Source of the DNA: Lishizhenia sp965656535
GTDB lineage: Bacteria; Bacteroidota; Bacteroidia; Flavobacteriales_D; Crocinitomicaceae
DNA length: 64,000 bases
Direction: 5' to 3'
NCBI GenBank assembly: GCA_965656535.1
Contig: CBFHKX010000003.1
Location: 248,001-312,000 of the forward strand
The translations under genes were made by a program, and so were the position numbers. The notes under the pieces were generated by a model that made no database searches, was not told the DNA's origin, and saw only the letters and a program-made list of their open reading frames with translations. Shown in pieces: positions 34,966 through 43,534 of this stretch. Position 1 is the stretch's first letter. Each line of letters begins with the position of its first letter.

Positions 34966-35848
34966 TTAGTTCTTTATATCGCTAACCAACATTTCTTTAA
35001 GTTCCTTTCCTCCTTTCGCATCGAAATCCAATGTTCGAATTGGGAATGGAATAAGTATATCATTTTTATCGAAAGCAGCTTTTAAAGAAATTATTCCATC
35101 GCTTACGGCATGTAAAAAGCTGTTCTGACTTGTGTCTTCGAGCCAATATCTTAGTGTGAAATTTATACTGCTATCTCCAAACCCTGTATACACCAGATCA
35201 ATTGAATCGTTCTGAACATAGGCTATTTTACGAATTGCATCCTTGGCAATCTCCGCTACATTTTCAAGATTTTCACCGTATGAAATTCCGCACTCCAAAT
35301 CAACACGTCTTTTCTAGTAACGCGTATAATTGATTAAAGGGTTTTGTATCACACTTTTTTGGAATAATCACCATTTGCCCTTCAAATGTTTCAATAATGG
35401 TTTCTCTAAGATTAACTGCTTTCACTTTACCATTGTAGCCGTTAGATTCAATGTGTTCACCTAAACGGATGTTTTTTCTTACAGCTAGAACAATTCCAGA
35501 AATGGTATTAATTAACGGTTCTTGAAAAGCCAAACCAATGGCTAAACCTGCTACACCCGCTCCTGCTAAAAGAGATGTAACTGTTTTGTCTAGTCCAAGA
35601 ACACCCAATGAAATAAAAAGACCAATAATGACAATAACAACAGTCATTAAAGTAGATATGAGTCGGTTCACCGCCTTATTCTCAGAAAACTTACTCATAA
35701 TTTTAACCGCAATTTTTTTGAGTCTAAAACTTAAAAAAACGGTTAAAACAAGTACCAGAATAGCTATTCCTAAATTCGGTAAGATTTTAATAAATGAAAC
35801 CCACCAATCTTCTAGTTTTTGGTAGAGTTCGCCCCAAGCTTTTGTCAT
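34966..35848 (-). pseudogene. mscS: MscS-type mechanosensitive channel, broken by a frameshift and a stop
   Basis: The intact N-terminal part (35848 to about 35361) has three helices, the pore-lining Gly/Ala-rich LLAGAGVAGLAIGLAFQ and the beta-domain to GQMVIIPK. At an A6 tract (35355-35360 on plus) the frame shifts and ends at 35300. Read with one A fewer, the family sequence continues SVIQNPLINYTRY, then a TAG at 35314-35316, then KRRVDLECGISYGEN to the end at 34966. Two independent lesions are therefore needed to explain it. The remaining piece could only be made by re-initiation near 35298. Confidence 0.88.
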
Positions 35849-35892
35849 ATTTTTTATTACGAATTAATTGTACATTTCTATTTACGTTTAAT

Positions 35893-36399
35893 TTATTGGT
35901 TTGGATGTACATTCATCCAACTTGTTAACATCCAATGGGTTTTTTCTATTTTCTTCAACTCATCAATAGCCAGCTGTGCTGTAGAAATATCTCCATTTAA
36001 TTGCGCCTGCTCTACAATTTCAACTTGCAAACCAATAATTGTTTCTAAATCCGAGATTACCTCTCTAACCATTGCTTCCCCAGATATTTTATTATCATTC
36101 TGTTGAATTTCAGATTTACTGATCATCTCTGTTAAGTTAGAAATTGGGAATAATCCTAACACTCTTAACCTTTCTGCTAAATCATCTATATTCGTTTGAA
36201 ATTGATTGTATAATTCTTCGAATTTCTCATGTAAATCGAAAAAATCCTTACCCTGAACATTCCAATGGAAGGCTCTCAACTTATGATAAAAAACGACTTC
36301 TGATGCTATTGCTAGATTTACACATTCTGCTATTTCTGCTGTTTCAAGTTTTGAAAATCCTAATCGTTTGTGTTTTTTTGTTGCTTCTAATAAATCCAT
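35893..36399 (-). CDS. dps: Dps-family ferritin-like protein
   Basis: This 168-residue four-helix protein of the Dps family forms a dodecamer that oxidises and stores iron with peroxide and protects DNA. The ferroxidase motif is present: AFHWNVQGKDFFDLHEKF, then EELYNQFQTNIDDLAERLR (His, Asp and Glu ligands). There is a modestly charged N-terminal tail but no long Lys-rich DNA-binding tail. It is monocistronic by spacing and lies 45 bases upstream of the broken mscS on the same strand. Confidence 0.95.
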   Translation of the reverse strand: MDLLEATKKHKRLGFSKLETAEIAECVNLAIASEVVFYHKLRAFHWNVQGKDFFDLHEKFEELYNQFQTNIDDLAERLRVLGLFPISNLTEMISKSEIQQNDNKISGEAMVREVISDLETIIGLQVEIVEQAQLNGDISTAQLAIDELKKIEKTHWMLTSWMNVHPNQ

Positions 36400-36524
36400 A
36401 TTTGTAGTTTTGAAAAAATCTTACGGTAACATCACTGCATTATTTATATAGACAAAATATGTCGGATTATCAAGCTTTTCAACAATTAATTTCAAATCAA
36501 CTAACTATTTTAATCCGTAAAATG

Positions 36525-36532
36525 TATTTTTG
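36525..36532 (+). promoter_or_regulatory. Candidate -7 box immediately before a start codon
   Basis: TATTTTTG matches TAnnTTTG and ends three bases before the ATG at 36536, suggesting a leaderless mRNA. Confidence 0.45.
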
Positions 36533-36535
36533 AAT

Positions 36536-37021
36536 ATGGGTTGGTTTAAAAGAAAAAAATCTTCAGTACATACTGAAGAACTCACGGTTCGTAAAATAAA
36601 ATCTAAGCAATTAGATTATCATCCAAAGATAATCATGGCGTGGACGAAAGCAATTGAAGGAAATCTTGAATTCACTACTTATCTACAAAAAAATGGTTTT
36701 GAAGAATTAGCTATAGCTGTACTTGCTATAAAACTCGACGAGAAAGCGAGAAGCTGGTTGATGTCTAACAGGTATCCTCATTTAATGGCAATGATAAATG
36801 CTGCGGAAGGCAATGAAAAAGCAAAAACGTGGTTAGAGGTAAACAACTTCCAAATTCTTTATAACATTGCAGAAGCCGTGGATGGCGAGTATGAAGGAAA
36901 AAAAGGATTTTTATGGCTAAGACAGAATGCAACACCAGATTTATTTATCTTGGCACAAGCAATCAAAACTGTAAAAGATGAAATTGAAGAAAGGCACAAT
37001 GATGTGCACAAAATTGGATAA
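36536..37021 (+). CDS. Helical-repeat protein of unknown function
   Basis: This 161-residue cytoplasmic protein begins MGWFKRKKSS. Residues about 45-150 contain four degenerate helical repeats of about 25-37 residues, each with a pattern like (T/A/F)xWLxxNxxxxLxxIxxAxxG (for example ARSWLMSNRYPHLMAMINAA and AKTWLEVNNFQILYNIAEA). I know no named family for it. A longer frame starts at a TTG inside the -7 box, so ATG 36536 is preferred. It precedes rpe by 63 bases and has its own promoter-like box. Confidence 0.75.
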   Translation: MGWFKRKKSSVHTEELTVRKIKSKQLDYHPKIIMAWTKAIEGNLEFTTYLQKNGFEELAIAVLAIKLDEKARSWLMSNRYPHLMAMINAAEGNEKAKTWLEVNNFQILYNIAEAVDGEYEGKKGFLWLRQNATPDLFILAQAIKTVKDEIEERHNDVHKIG

Positions 37022-37061
37022 TCTCTATCAAAAAGATTAGGCTTAACTTTAAATGTTTCTT

Positions 37062-37069
37062 TACTTTTG
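37062..37069 (+). promoter_or_regulatory. Candidate -7 box of rpe
   Basis: TACTTTTG is a full match to TAnnTTTG, 16 bases before the ATG at 37085. Confidence 0.6.
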
Positions 37070-37084
37070 TTTAAAATAAAAATT

Positions 37085-37735
37085 ATGTCAGTTAAAATTG
37101 CTCCTTCGGTACTTTCTTGTGATTTCGCAAACATACAACGTGATGTCGAAATGATAAACAATAGCGCTGCTGATTATTTTCATATAGATATCATGGATGG
37201 TGTTTTTGTTCCAAACATTTCTTTTGGATTTCCGGTAATGAAAGCAATTTCGAAACACGCTACTAAACCTTTAGACGTTCATTTAATGATACAAAACCCA
37301 GATCAATACATTGAGCAATTTAAAGACGCCGGAGCAGAAATATTAACTGTGCACTACGAAGCTTGTCCGCATTTACACAGAACCATTCAAGCCATTAAAG
37401 ATGCTGGAATGAAAGCAGGAGTTGCATTAAATCCACACACCCATGTAGATTTACTAGAAGATGTTATCGAGGAGCTCGATTTAGCGTTAGTTATGTCTGT
37501 AAATCCTGGTTTTGGCGGACAAAAATTTATAAAGAATTCAATTTGGAAAGTAGAACAACTTCATAACTTAATTCAAAAAAGAGGTTCTCATGCATTAATA
37601 GAAGTAGATGGCGGTGTAAATGGTGATAACGCAAAATCTTTAATTAAAGCGGGAGCTGATATGCTTGTTGCAGGTAGTTATGTCTTCAACTCTGAAAGTC
37701 CAACCGAAACAATTGAAGCATTAAAGCGGACATAA
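37085..37735 (+). CDS. rpe: Ribulose-phosphate 3-epimerase
   Basis: This 216-residue TIM-barrel enzyme interconverts ribulose-5-phosphate and xylulose-5-phosphate in the pentose phosphate pathway. All family motifs are canonical: APSVLSCDF, YFHIDIMDGVFVPN (His33, Asp35), LDVHLMI, MSVNPGFGGQKF and EVDGGVN. ATG 37085 is chosen over an upstream in-frame start (37067) that adds six residues. It is the standard housekeeping copy, in contrast to the CBS-fused paralogue at 32607-33611. Confidence 0.96.
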   Translation: MSVKIAPSVLSCDFANIQRDVEMINNSAADYFHIDIMDGVFVPNISFGFPVMKAISKHATKPLDVHLMIQNPDQYIEQFKDAGAEILTVHYEACPHLHRTIQAIKDAGMKAGVALNPHTHVDLLEDVIEELDLALVMSVNPGFGGQKFIKNSIWKVEQLHNLIQKRGSHALIEVDGGVNGDNAKSLIKAGADMLVAGSYVFNSESPTETIEALKRT

Positions 37736-37761
37736 TCAAATTCGCTTTTTTTGCATATAGA

Positions 37762-37793
37762 GCAGTCAGTTATTTTATGCATTCAGTGACTGC
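37762..37793 (+). terminator. Hairpin after rpe, weak terminator
   Basis: The arms GCAGTCA / TGACTGC (37762-37768, 37787-37793) are separated by 18 bases. No T run follows, so its role as terminator is doubtful. Confidence 0.35.
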
Positions 37794-37876
37794 AATCACT
37801 TGTCTCCCTTACGATAAAAAGAAAAACATTCTTTTTCCTTCTAGCATTTAATACTATTTTTCTGCTAATTTTAACT

Positions 37877-38272
37877 ATGGAAGAGAAGACAATCGTTTTT
37901 TATGATGGTTCATGCGGTTTTTGCAATAAAAGTGTGCAATTTATTCTAAGGCACAGAAAAGATAATTCCTTACTCTTCATTCCTTTACAGAGTTCTATTG
38001 CAACAAAAATGCTCGAAGACAAATCTATTTCTATCGATATGTCAACCCTTTACGTGTTCAGAAATGAAAGTATAAAACAAAAATCTTCGGCAATACTAAG
38101 CCTAATTAAAAAATTAAAATGGTACTGGTTTTGGTTGCATCTAGGATACCTACTACCAAAATTAGTGAGGGATAAGGCTTACGATGCTGTTGCTAAAAGG
38201 CGACACAAAATTACGAGTAGCTTTTGTTATCTACCCAGCAAAGAAGAGCGCAAGATGTTTAAAGTAGACTAG
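37877..38272 (+). CDS. DCC-family (DUF393) thiol-disulfide oxidoreductase-like protein
   Basis: This 131-residue protein of the DUF393/DCC family is a small thioredoxin-related fold. The defining motif is VFYDGSCGFCNKSVQF, with Cys13 and Cys16 as the redox-active pair. The central WFWLHLGYLLPK and C-terminal RDKAYDAVAKRRH segments fit the family. It has no signal peptide. Physiological partners of DCC proteins are not established. Its stop TAG shares the tetranucleotide CTAG (38269-38272) with the stop of the opposing Cys-rich microprotein. Confidence 0.9.
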   Translation: MEEKTIVFYDGSCGFCNKSVQFILRHRKDNSLLFIPLQSSIATKMLEDKSISIDMSTLYVFRNESIKQKSSAILSLIKKLKWYWFWLHLGYLLPKLVRDKAYDAVAKRRHKITSSFCYLPSKEERKMFKVD

Positions 38273-38415
38273 AATTTTGGACAAGACTTACATGCCTTAC
38301 CTTTCTTTTTATACTTCTTACAACATTTCTTTTTCTTATCGCAACTAAGAGAACACAGATCGTTTTCTAATGCTAGAACTTCCTTTAAATCTGAGGTACA
38401 ATTTTTTAACTTCAC
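38269..38415 (-). CDS. Cys-rich 48-residue microprotein
   Basis: This short gene encodes a 48-residue basic protein with seven cysteines (positions 6, 21, 25, 31, 32, 42, 45). The N-terminal half is helical (LKEVLALENDLCSLSC) and the tail is KKKKCCKKYKKKGKACKSCP. The start is GTG at 38415, with AAGGA six bases upstream. Its stop shares CTAG with the DCC gene. The cysteine spacing suggests metal binding or a redox role, but it fits no family I can name. Confidence 0.65.
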   Translation of the reverse strand: MKLKNCTSDLKEVLALENDLCSLSCDKKKKCCKKYKKKGKACKSCPKF

Positions 38416-38518
38416 TTTTCCTTATTTAGACTAAATCTAAACAAATGTAATAAATTGTAATGAATAAACTTTATGTTCGACTAAAAAAAGATTATTTTTA
38501 CTCACAAATAACATTGCT

Positions 38519-41128
38519 ATGAAAAAACTATTTTGCTTTATTGCTTTATTCCTGGCTACACATTCGTTTTCGCAAGAAAAAGCGTTTGTACCTAATGAAG
38601 TTCTAATTCAACTAAAACCAGACACAGATCCGCATCTATTCCTAAAAACCTCTGGTTTAGAGCATATTGGTTTCAAACCGCAAGAATTGCTATCGAAAAA
38701 CATGAATATTTATCTTTTCACTTTTGAAGATAATTTATTTACGCACAACGAAATTTTGGATATCATACGTGGTAACGAATACGTAACTGGCGCTCAAAAC
38801 AACCATTACATTGAACAAAGAGAAACAATACCTACCGACCCTGGTTTTACAAATCAGTGGTATCACAAAAATACAGGACAAACGGGAGGAACAACGGATA
38901 ACGACATTGACACACCCGACGCTTGGGATATAACTACTGGGGGAACTACAGAATTTGGAGACGAAATAGTTGTTTGCATTCTAGAAGGTGGAGGCGCAAA
39001 TATGAATCATCCAGACATTAACGATAACATTTACGTGAACCCAAATGAAATCCCTGGTAATGGAATTGACGATGATGGAAACGGTTATGTTGACGACATC
39101 AATGGTTGGAATACAGCTGCAAATAGTGATACACATGGCACAAGTAACCACGGTACGCAAGTTATGGGTATGATTGGTGCAGAAGCAGGAAACAATATTG
39201 GTATAGTGGGAGTTAATCACAACATAAAAATGATGCTGGTATCTGGTTTTGGAGTTTCTGAATCCGGGGTTATTGCAGCGTACGACTATCCACTTACACA
39301 AAGAAAACTGTACAACTCCTCAGGAGGTACAAATGGTGCTTTCGTTGTGGTTACAAATGCATCTTGGGGAATAGATGGAGCCAATCCAGCTAATTATCCG
39401 TTATGGTGTAATTATTATGATACGCTCGGAATTCATGGTGTATTAAATGCTGGAGCTACTACAAATTCAAACTTTAACGTAGATATTGGCGGAGATATGC
39501 CTACTGCTTGCGGTTCTCCATACATGATTTCTGTTACGGCATCTAATCACAATGACCAAAGAACTTTTTCGGGTTATGGTCAAACTACCATAGACCTCGC
39601 TGCTCCTGGTGAAAGTGTTTATCTACCAAGTGGGACGCAATCTTATGGAAATACCTCAGGTACTTCTTTCGCTACGCCTTGTGTAGCTGGAGCGATAGCA
39701 CTAGCCTACTCCGCACCATGTATTTCGTTAGCCACCTTATTTACATCAGACCCTCAAGGTGGAGCAGATTATATACGTCAGCAACTCTTAACCACTGTTG
39801 ATTTAGTACCTAGTTTGGCAACAGATTGTGTAACGGGAGGACGAATGAATGTGAACACATTTATCAACTCAATTATGAATGGCTGTTCTAACAGTGGATG
39901 CATAACACCTTATCAAATAAGTGATTTAGAAGATAGCGCAGACACTTACACCTTAACTTGGGGAGGTACAGCAACAGATTACTATGTTTACACACGTCTT
40001 TTAGGTGCAACAACTTGGGATTCTACTTTAGTAAACGGAACCACATATCAACTAACTAATCTTCAATTTTGTAGTACTTACGAATATATGATTTCTTCTG
40101 TTTGCGGTACGAATTTTTCAAATTACTCGGAAGTAAATACCATAGTAACAGATGGATGCTGCGAAAATCCTTCGTTAAACTTTGACGGAAATTCAGACAA
40201 CACAATGGATATCTCTTGGAATTCAATCTTAGTAGGTACAGCTTATAACATACGCTATGCTGAATCAGGTACTGGAGTTTGGACCACACTTAATAATGTA
40301 ACTTCACCCTATACAATTACAGGGTTAGATGCTTGTGTTGAATATGATATTCAAATTCAAACTCAATGCGCAGATAGTGCGGATAGTTACAGTATTTCAA
40401 CTTTCGGAGAAACTTCTGGTTGCGGTGCGTGTAAAGATTTAACTTACTGTACTGTTACAGGAGGAAATACACAGTACGAATATATTTCAAACGTTACAGT
40501 TGGTCCGCTTAATAACAACTCTGGAGATGACGGTGGATATGTAAGCTTCGAAAATTTATCTCCAGAATTTATTATAGGCAATGATTATCAAACTAGTATA
40601 ACGCCAACCTTTACGGGTGCTCAATACACTGATAAGTTTTACATTTGGATTGATTTAAATCAAAACGGTTCATTTGAAGCTAGCGAATTAGTCTTTGAGG
40701 AGGTAGATAACCAAACCGTAACCGGTACAGTTAGTATTCCAAGCAATGCTATTCTAGGTTTAACACGCATGCGTGTTCAGGTTTTTGGCTCTACTGGTGA
40801 TGGTGATGCATGTAGAGATAATCCTTTTTGGGGAGAAACAGAGGATTACTGTGTAATTATTAAATCAGATGCTAGCGGTGTAGGATTAAATGAGAATGAC
40901 TTAACTGAGATCCAGCTTTACCCTAACCCAACAGATGGAATTTTTACAATTAACGGAGTAGAAAAAGAAACAAGAATTGATATTACTAATACAACCGGTA
41001 AAACAATTCAGTCTATAACAACCAATAAGCCTTCGATACTTGACCTAAGTAAAGAAGCTAGAGGTGTATACTTAGTAAAAGTTAGCACAGCCGTTGGAAG
41101 TAAAACCTTTAGAGTTATCAAAAAATAA
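38519..41128 (+). CDS. S8-like serine peptidase with GEVED domain and T9SS tail
   Basis: This 869-residue secreted protein has a signal peptide (1-18), a prodomain (about 20-100), a subtilisin-like domain (about 130-430), two fibronectin-III-like modules (about 460-630), a GEVED domain (about 690-780, ending WGETEDYCVII) and a T9SS C-terminal domain (YPNPTDGIFTI to the end). Catalytic His211 (NHGTQVMG) and Ser383 (GTSFATP) are present. The catalytic Asp position reads Glu156 (CILEGGGANMNHPDI), and the oxyanion-hole Asn is also altered in this alignment (LNAGATTN). Activity is therefore uncertain. Confidence 0.88.
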   Translation: MKKLFCFIALFLATHSFSQEKAFVPNEVLIQLKPDTDPHLFLKTSGLEHIGFKPQELLSKNMNIYLFTFEDNLFTHNEILDIIRGNEYVTGAQNNHYIEQRETIPTDPGFTNQWYHKNTGQTGGTTDNDIDTPDAWDITTGGTTEFGDEIVVCILEGGGANMNHPDINDNIYVNPNEIPGNGIDDDGNGYVDDINGWNTAANSDTHGTSNHGTQVMGMIGAEAGNNIGIVGVNHNIKMMLVSGFGVSESGVIAAYDYPLTQRKLYNSSGGTNGAFVVVTNASWGIDGANPANYPLWCNYYDTLGIHGVLNAGATTNSNFNVDIGGDMPTACGSPYMISVTASNHNDQRTFSGYGQTTIDLAAPGESVYLPSGTQSYGNTSGTSFATPCVAGAIALAYSAPCISLATLFTSDPQGGADYIRQQLLTTVDLVPSLATDCVTGGRMNVNTFINSIMNGCSNSGCITPYQISDLEDSADTYTLTWGGTATDYYVYTRLLGATTWDSTLVNGTTYQLTNLQFCSTYEYMISSVCGTNFSNYSEVNTIVTDGCCENPSLNFDGNSDNTMDISWNSILVGTAYNIRYAESGTGVWTTLNNVTSPYTITGLDACVEYDIQIQTQCADSADSYSISTFGETSGCGACKDLTYCTVTGGNTQYEYISNVTVGPLNNNSGDDGGYVSFENLSPEFIIGNDYQTSITPTFTGAQYTDKFYIWIDLNQNGSFEASELVFEEVDNQTVTGTVSIPSNAILGLTRMRVQVFGSTGDGDACRDNPFWGETEDYCVIIKSDASGVGLNENDLTEIQLYPNPTDGIFTINGVEKETRIDITNTTGKTIQSITTNKPSILDLSKEARGVYLVKVSTAVGSKTFRVIKK

Positions 41129-41144
41129 AACGAATAATAAATAC

Positions 41145-41177
41145 AAAAAAAAGCAATCGTTAAGATTGCTTTTTTTT
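41145..41177. terminator. Bidirectional terminator
   Basis: GCAATC / GATTGC (41153-41158, 41164-41169) with a 5-base loop is flanked by an A8 run and a T8 run. It serves the convergent S8-like and patatin genes. Confidence 0.9.
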
Positions 41178-41193
41178 GATATTACTTTTTGTG

Positions 41194-42087
41194 CTAATTA
41201 TTTTCTGCACGTATAGACATAAGTTGAAATAAGCGCTGGAATTTTGTTATGTTGGACTGAATAAACGCTTTTGCATCGGCTTCTAAATGGCTCAAATTTT
41301 CAATAGACGTATCAGCTATATCTGCTTTGGATTCGATTAAATCGGGTTGAAAACGAAAATAAATCAATTTTTCATCTTCTTTTTGCTTTTTCTCAAGCTC
41401 ACTATGTGTTAACAAAGTATCTTCTTCAATCTCGTCATGTTGATTCAATGGAAGCTTTCCAGTACCCAATGAAATTAAAATAATAGGATCTTCTGGATAA
41501 AATAGTTTTGCATACGCTAGTGCAAGCTGCGCTGGATTTTTTGCCGTTAACATACCATCTGCTAAAGACTTCCCTCCTAGTTCAACAGCTGGGAAATAAC
41601 CGGGGACAGCACTACAAGCCATCATTACTTTGGCCAAAGATATATTTTGATATCTCTTCATTTCATCTGTGAAAATAAAAGGCGACTGGCTATTGATATC
41701 GTAACTTACAAACAAGAAATGTTTTTGTGCATCTTTAATAAGAGTCTTACCAAAATTTTGTTCCAAAACAAGCTTTAAAGGATATTCTGAATGCAAAGTA
41801 TAACTACTACGTTCTTTATTAAAGATTTGTTTACCGCGTGATTTATAAAGTTCTAATATATTATCAATCGTAAACTTTTGTTTTCCATTTTCATCAGAAA
41901 GCATTAAAGCTCCAGAGATAATTGCTCCTGTTGAAGTTCCAGCAAAAAGGTCTATCCAATCCGTTAAGTTTTGATTTTCATCTATACGCTCGAATTCTTT
42001 CTGAATGTATTTCAATATATGCAAAGCAAGAATACCACGTATACCACCACCATCTATTGAGAGAACTGTTCTATACCTACATTGCAT
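41194..42087 (-). CDS. Patatin-like phospholipase
   Basis: This 297-residue protein has the patatin lipase/acyl-hydrolase fold with a Ser-Asp dyad. LSIDGGGIRGILALHIL forms the oxyanion loop, LFAGTSTGAIISG bears the nucleophile Ser (GxSxG, about 52), and LADGMLTAKNPAQLAL supplies the Asp (DG[GA] variant DGM). It has no signal peptide and appears cytosolic. It resembles the CapV/plant patatin subgroup in layout, but no nucleotide cyclase or other defence gene is nearby, so an immune role is not supported. Confidence 0.92.
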   Translation of the reverse strand: MQCRYRTVLSIDGGGIRGILALHILKYIQKEFERIDENQNLTDWIDLFAGTSTGAIISGALMLSDENGKQKFTIDNILELYKSRGKQIFNKERSSYTLHSEYPLKLVLEQNFGKTLIKDAQKHFLFVSYDINSQSPFIFTDEMKRYQNISLAKVMMACSAVPGYFPAVELGGKSLADGMLTAKNPAQLALAYAKLFYPEDPIILISLGTGKLPLNQHDEIEEDTLLTHSELEKKQKEDEKLIYFRFQPDLIESKADIADTSIENLSHLEADAKAFIQSNITKFQRLFQLMSIRAENN

Positions 42088-42127
42088 ATAGGTAAGTTAA
42101 ACAATTAAAAGAAAAATTACAAATAAA

Positions 42128-43072
42128 TTATCTTACTCTCAGCGTTTTTCCTATCTGTAAAGTTGTAGTAGGTCGAATACCATTTAACTTACACAATCTA
42201 CCAACAGTAGTTCTGTGTTTAGCAGCAATGTGTCCTAGTGTATCTCCTGACCTAATTTTATAATATTTAGATCCAGAAGAACTTGTTGTTTTAGAACTAG
42301 CAGAAGACCTTGGAGCATGCGATGGAGCTGCACCTGGTCTGAACAAGCCTTTGTGTACAAAAAGGTTTTCGCTTCTTACTTTTCCTTTTTCAAAATCAAT
42401 TATTTCTTCTGGATTGAGCGGTGCATCAAAAAAACGAGTTTCAAAATGTAAATGAGAACCGCTAGACCTTCCTGTATTTCCTCCTAAACCAATCGGTTGC
42501 CCTGCTTCTACCCATTGATTAGGAACAACCAAATGTTTGTCTAAATGTGCGTAAAAAGTTTCTAATCCATTATAATGTCTAATAATTACTAGATTCCCAA
42601 AACCAGATTCGTTGTATTTTGCATATCTAATTTTTCCAGAAAAGGCAGCCTTAACGGTATCACCTGTTACAAGATCAATATCAATTCCATTATGGTATCT
42701 ACCTCTTCGATATCCATAGCGCGATGTAATTTTACCTGGAAAAGGCATTTTAAAATCGTTGTAATCTTCATCAAGCACACAAAGCCAAGCCGTATCTTTA
42801 AGCTTTTGTAAATCATTTGATAAATTAGATGTGTAACAAACATCATTGTCCCATGTTTGAACAAAACTGATAGACGAATCTTCACAAAAATGAGCGTAAA
42901 CGTCATCATTCAAAATACCATCAAAATCTCTATCTTCAAGGTATTCCCAAGTTCTGTTTGAATAGAAAAGTATAGTCCCCTCTTCTGTTTTTAATGTGTC
43001 AATAGCATCTTGTGCAAGTAAGTTGTTGGTTAACAATGATACAACAACAAGGAAGAGAAAAAAGATTTTCAT
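42128..43072 (-). CDS. M23 metallopeptidase with LysM domain
   Basis: This 314-residue exported protein has a signal peptide (about 1-20, LLAQ) and an unassigned 70-residue region. An M23/LytM peptidase domain lies at about 105-215, with zinc ligands in YHNGIDID (HxxxD) and HLHFET. A Ser-rich linker leads to a C-terminal LysM (YYKIRSGDTLGHIAAKH ... LQIGKTLRV) that binds peptidoglycan. It should hydrolyse cross-bridges or activate amidases. ATG 43072 begins the signal; an upstream in-frame start (43090) adds six residues. Confidence 0.93.
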   Translation of the reverse strand: MKIFFLFLVVVSLLTNNLLAQDAIDTLKTEEGTILFYSNRTWEYLEDRDFDGILNDDVYAHFCEDSSISFVQTWDNDVCYTSNLSNDLQKLKDTAWLCVLDEDYNDFKMPFPGKITSRYGYRRGRYHNGIDIDLVTGDTVKAAFSGKIRYAKYNESGFGNLVIIRHYNGLETFYAHLDKHLVVPNQWVEAGQPIGLGGNTGRSSGSHLHFETRFFDAPLNPEEIIDFEKGKVRSENLFVHKGLFRPGAAPSHAPRSSASSKTTSSSGSKYYKIRSGDTLGHIAAKHRTTVGRLCKLNGIRPTTTLQIGKTLRVR

Positions 43073-43100
43073 TTTAAATATAATAAGCAAAACAACAAGT

Positions 43101-43174
43101 CGGGATGAGAGGATTCGAACCTCCGATCTCGCGCCCCCCAGACGCGCACTTTAACCGGACTAAGCTACATCCCG
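43101..43174 (-). tRNA. tRNA-Pro (anticodon GGG)
   Basis: This 74-base cloverleaf has acceptor arms CGGGATG / CATCCCG and T-arm GGAGGTTCGAATCCTCT. The anticodon stem is CGCGT / GCGCG with anticodon GGG at 43139-43137, read on the minus strand. The loop reads CTGGGGG, so G occupies position 38. The CCA end is not encoded. Confidence 0.95.
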
Positions 43175-43185
43175 ATGTAGAATTG

Positions 43186-43193
43186 CAAATATA
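43186..43193 (-). promoter_or_regulatory. Promoter of tRNA-Pro (-7 box, with -33 TTTG)
   Basis: On the minus strand TATATTTG lies 11 bases before the tRNA, and TTTG lies 19 bases further upstream (43213-43216). Both match the Bacteroidota promoter consensus. Confidence 0.7.
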
Positions 43194-43216
43194 ATGGCAT
43201 CTTGGTCATTCACAAA

Positions 43217-43534
43217 GTAGATAAAGCAACTTTGCTAACAATCTTTTCTTAAAAAATCACAAAAATGAGAAAGCCAAAAAATCTGAGTAAATGGGAGAAT
43301 AACTATTTGTGTTTATAACAACCTGTTGATTTGTAGCTTAACTTTATTTCTTTTGATAAAGAGGAATAACATGTGCCTTTAATTCCTATTCTTTCTACGT
43401 AATTTGAATATCTCAGCTATTACTTAGATTTTTTTGAAATAAAATTACTGTTCATCCATATTCTGTTGAGATATACTGTTACTCTTTTAGGATAAATCAT
43501 TAAATTCGCAGCAGATTAATTAAGAACTAAGAAT
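43217..43534. other. Gap upstream of lpd
   Basis: No gene or RNA is supported in this stretch. A 17-codon frame at 43265 is probably chance. A -7-like box with one mismatch (TAAATTCG) lies just before 43511 and may drive lpd. Confidence 0.4.

Noticed and set aside
35340..35361. Programmed -1 frameshift site in mscS (A AAA AAG)
   Set aside because: A -1 shift leads to an immediate TGA. The family frame needs a +1 shift and still contains a TAG.
41194..42087. Patatin gene as part of a CBASS anti-phage system
   Set aside because: No nucleotidyltransferase, HORMA, TRIP13 or ubiquitin-like gene is adjacent; neighbours are a T9SS protein and a peptidoglycan peptidase.
43265..43318. 17-codon open frame in the gap before lpd
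   Set aside because: Very short, no promoter box, no recognisable sequence character.
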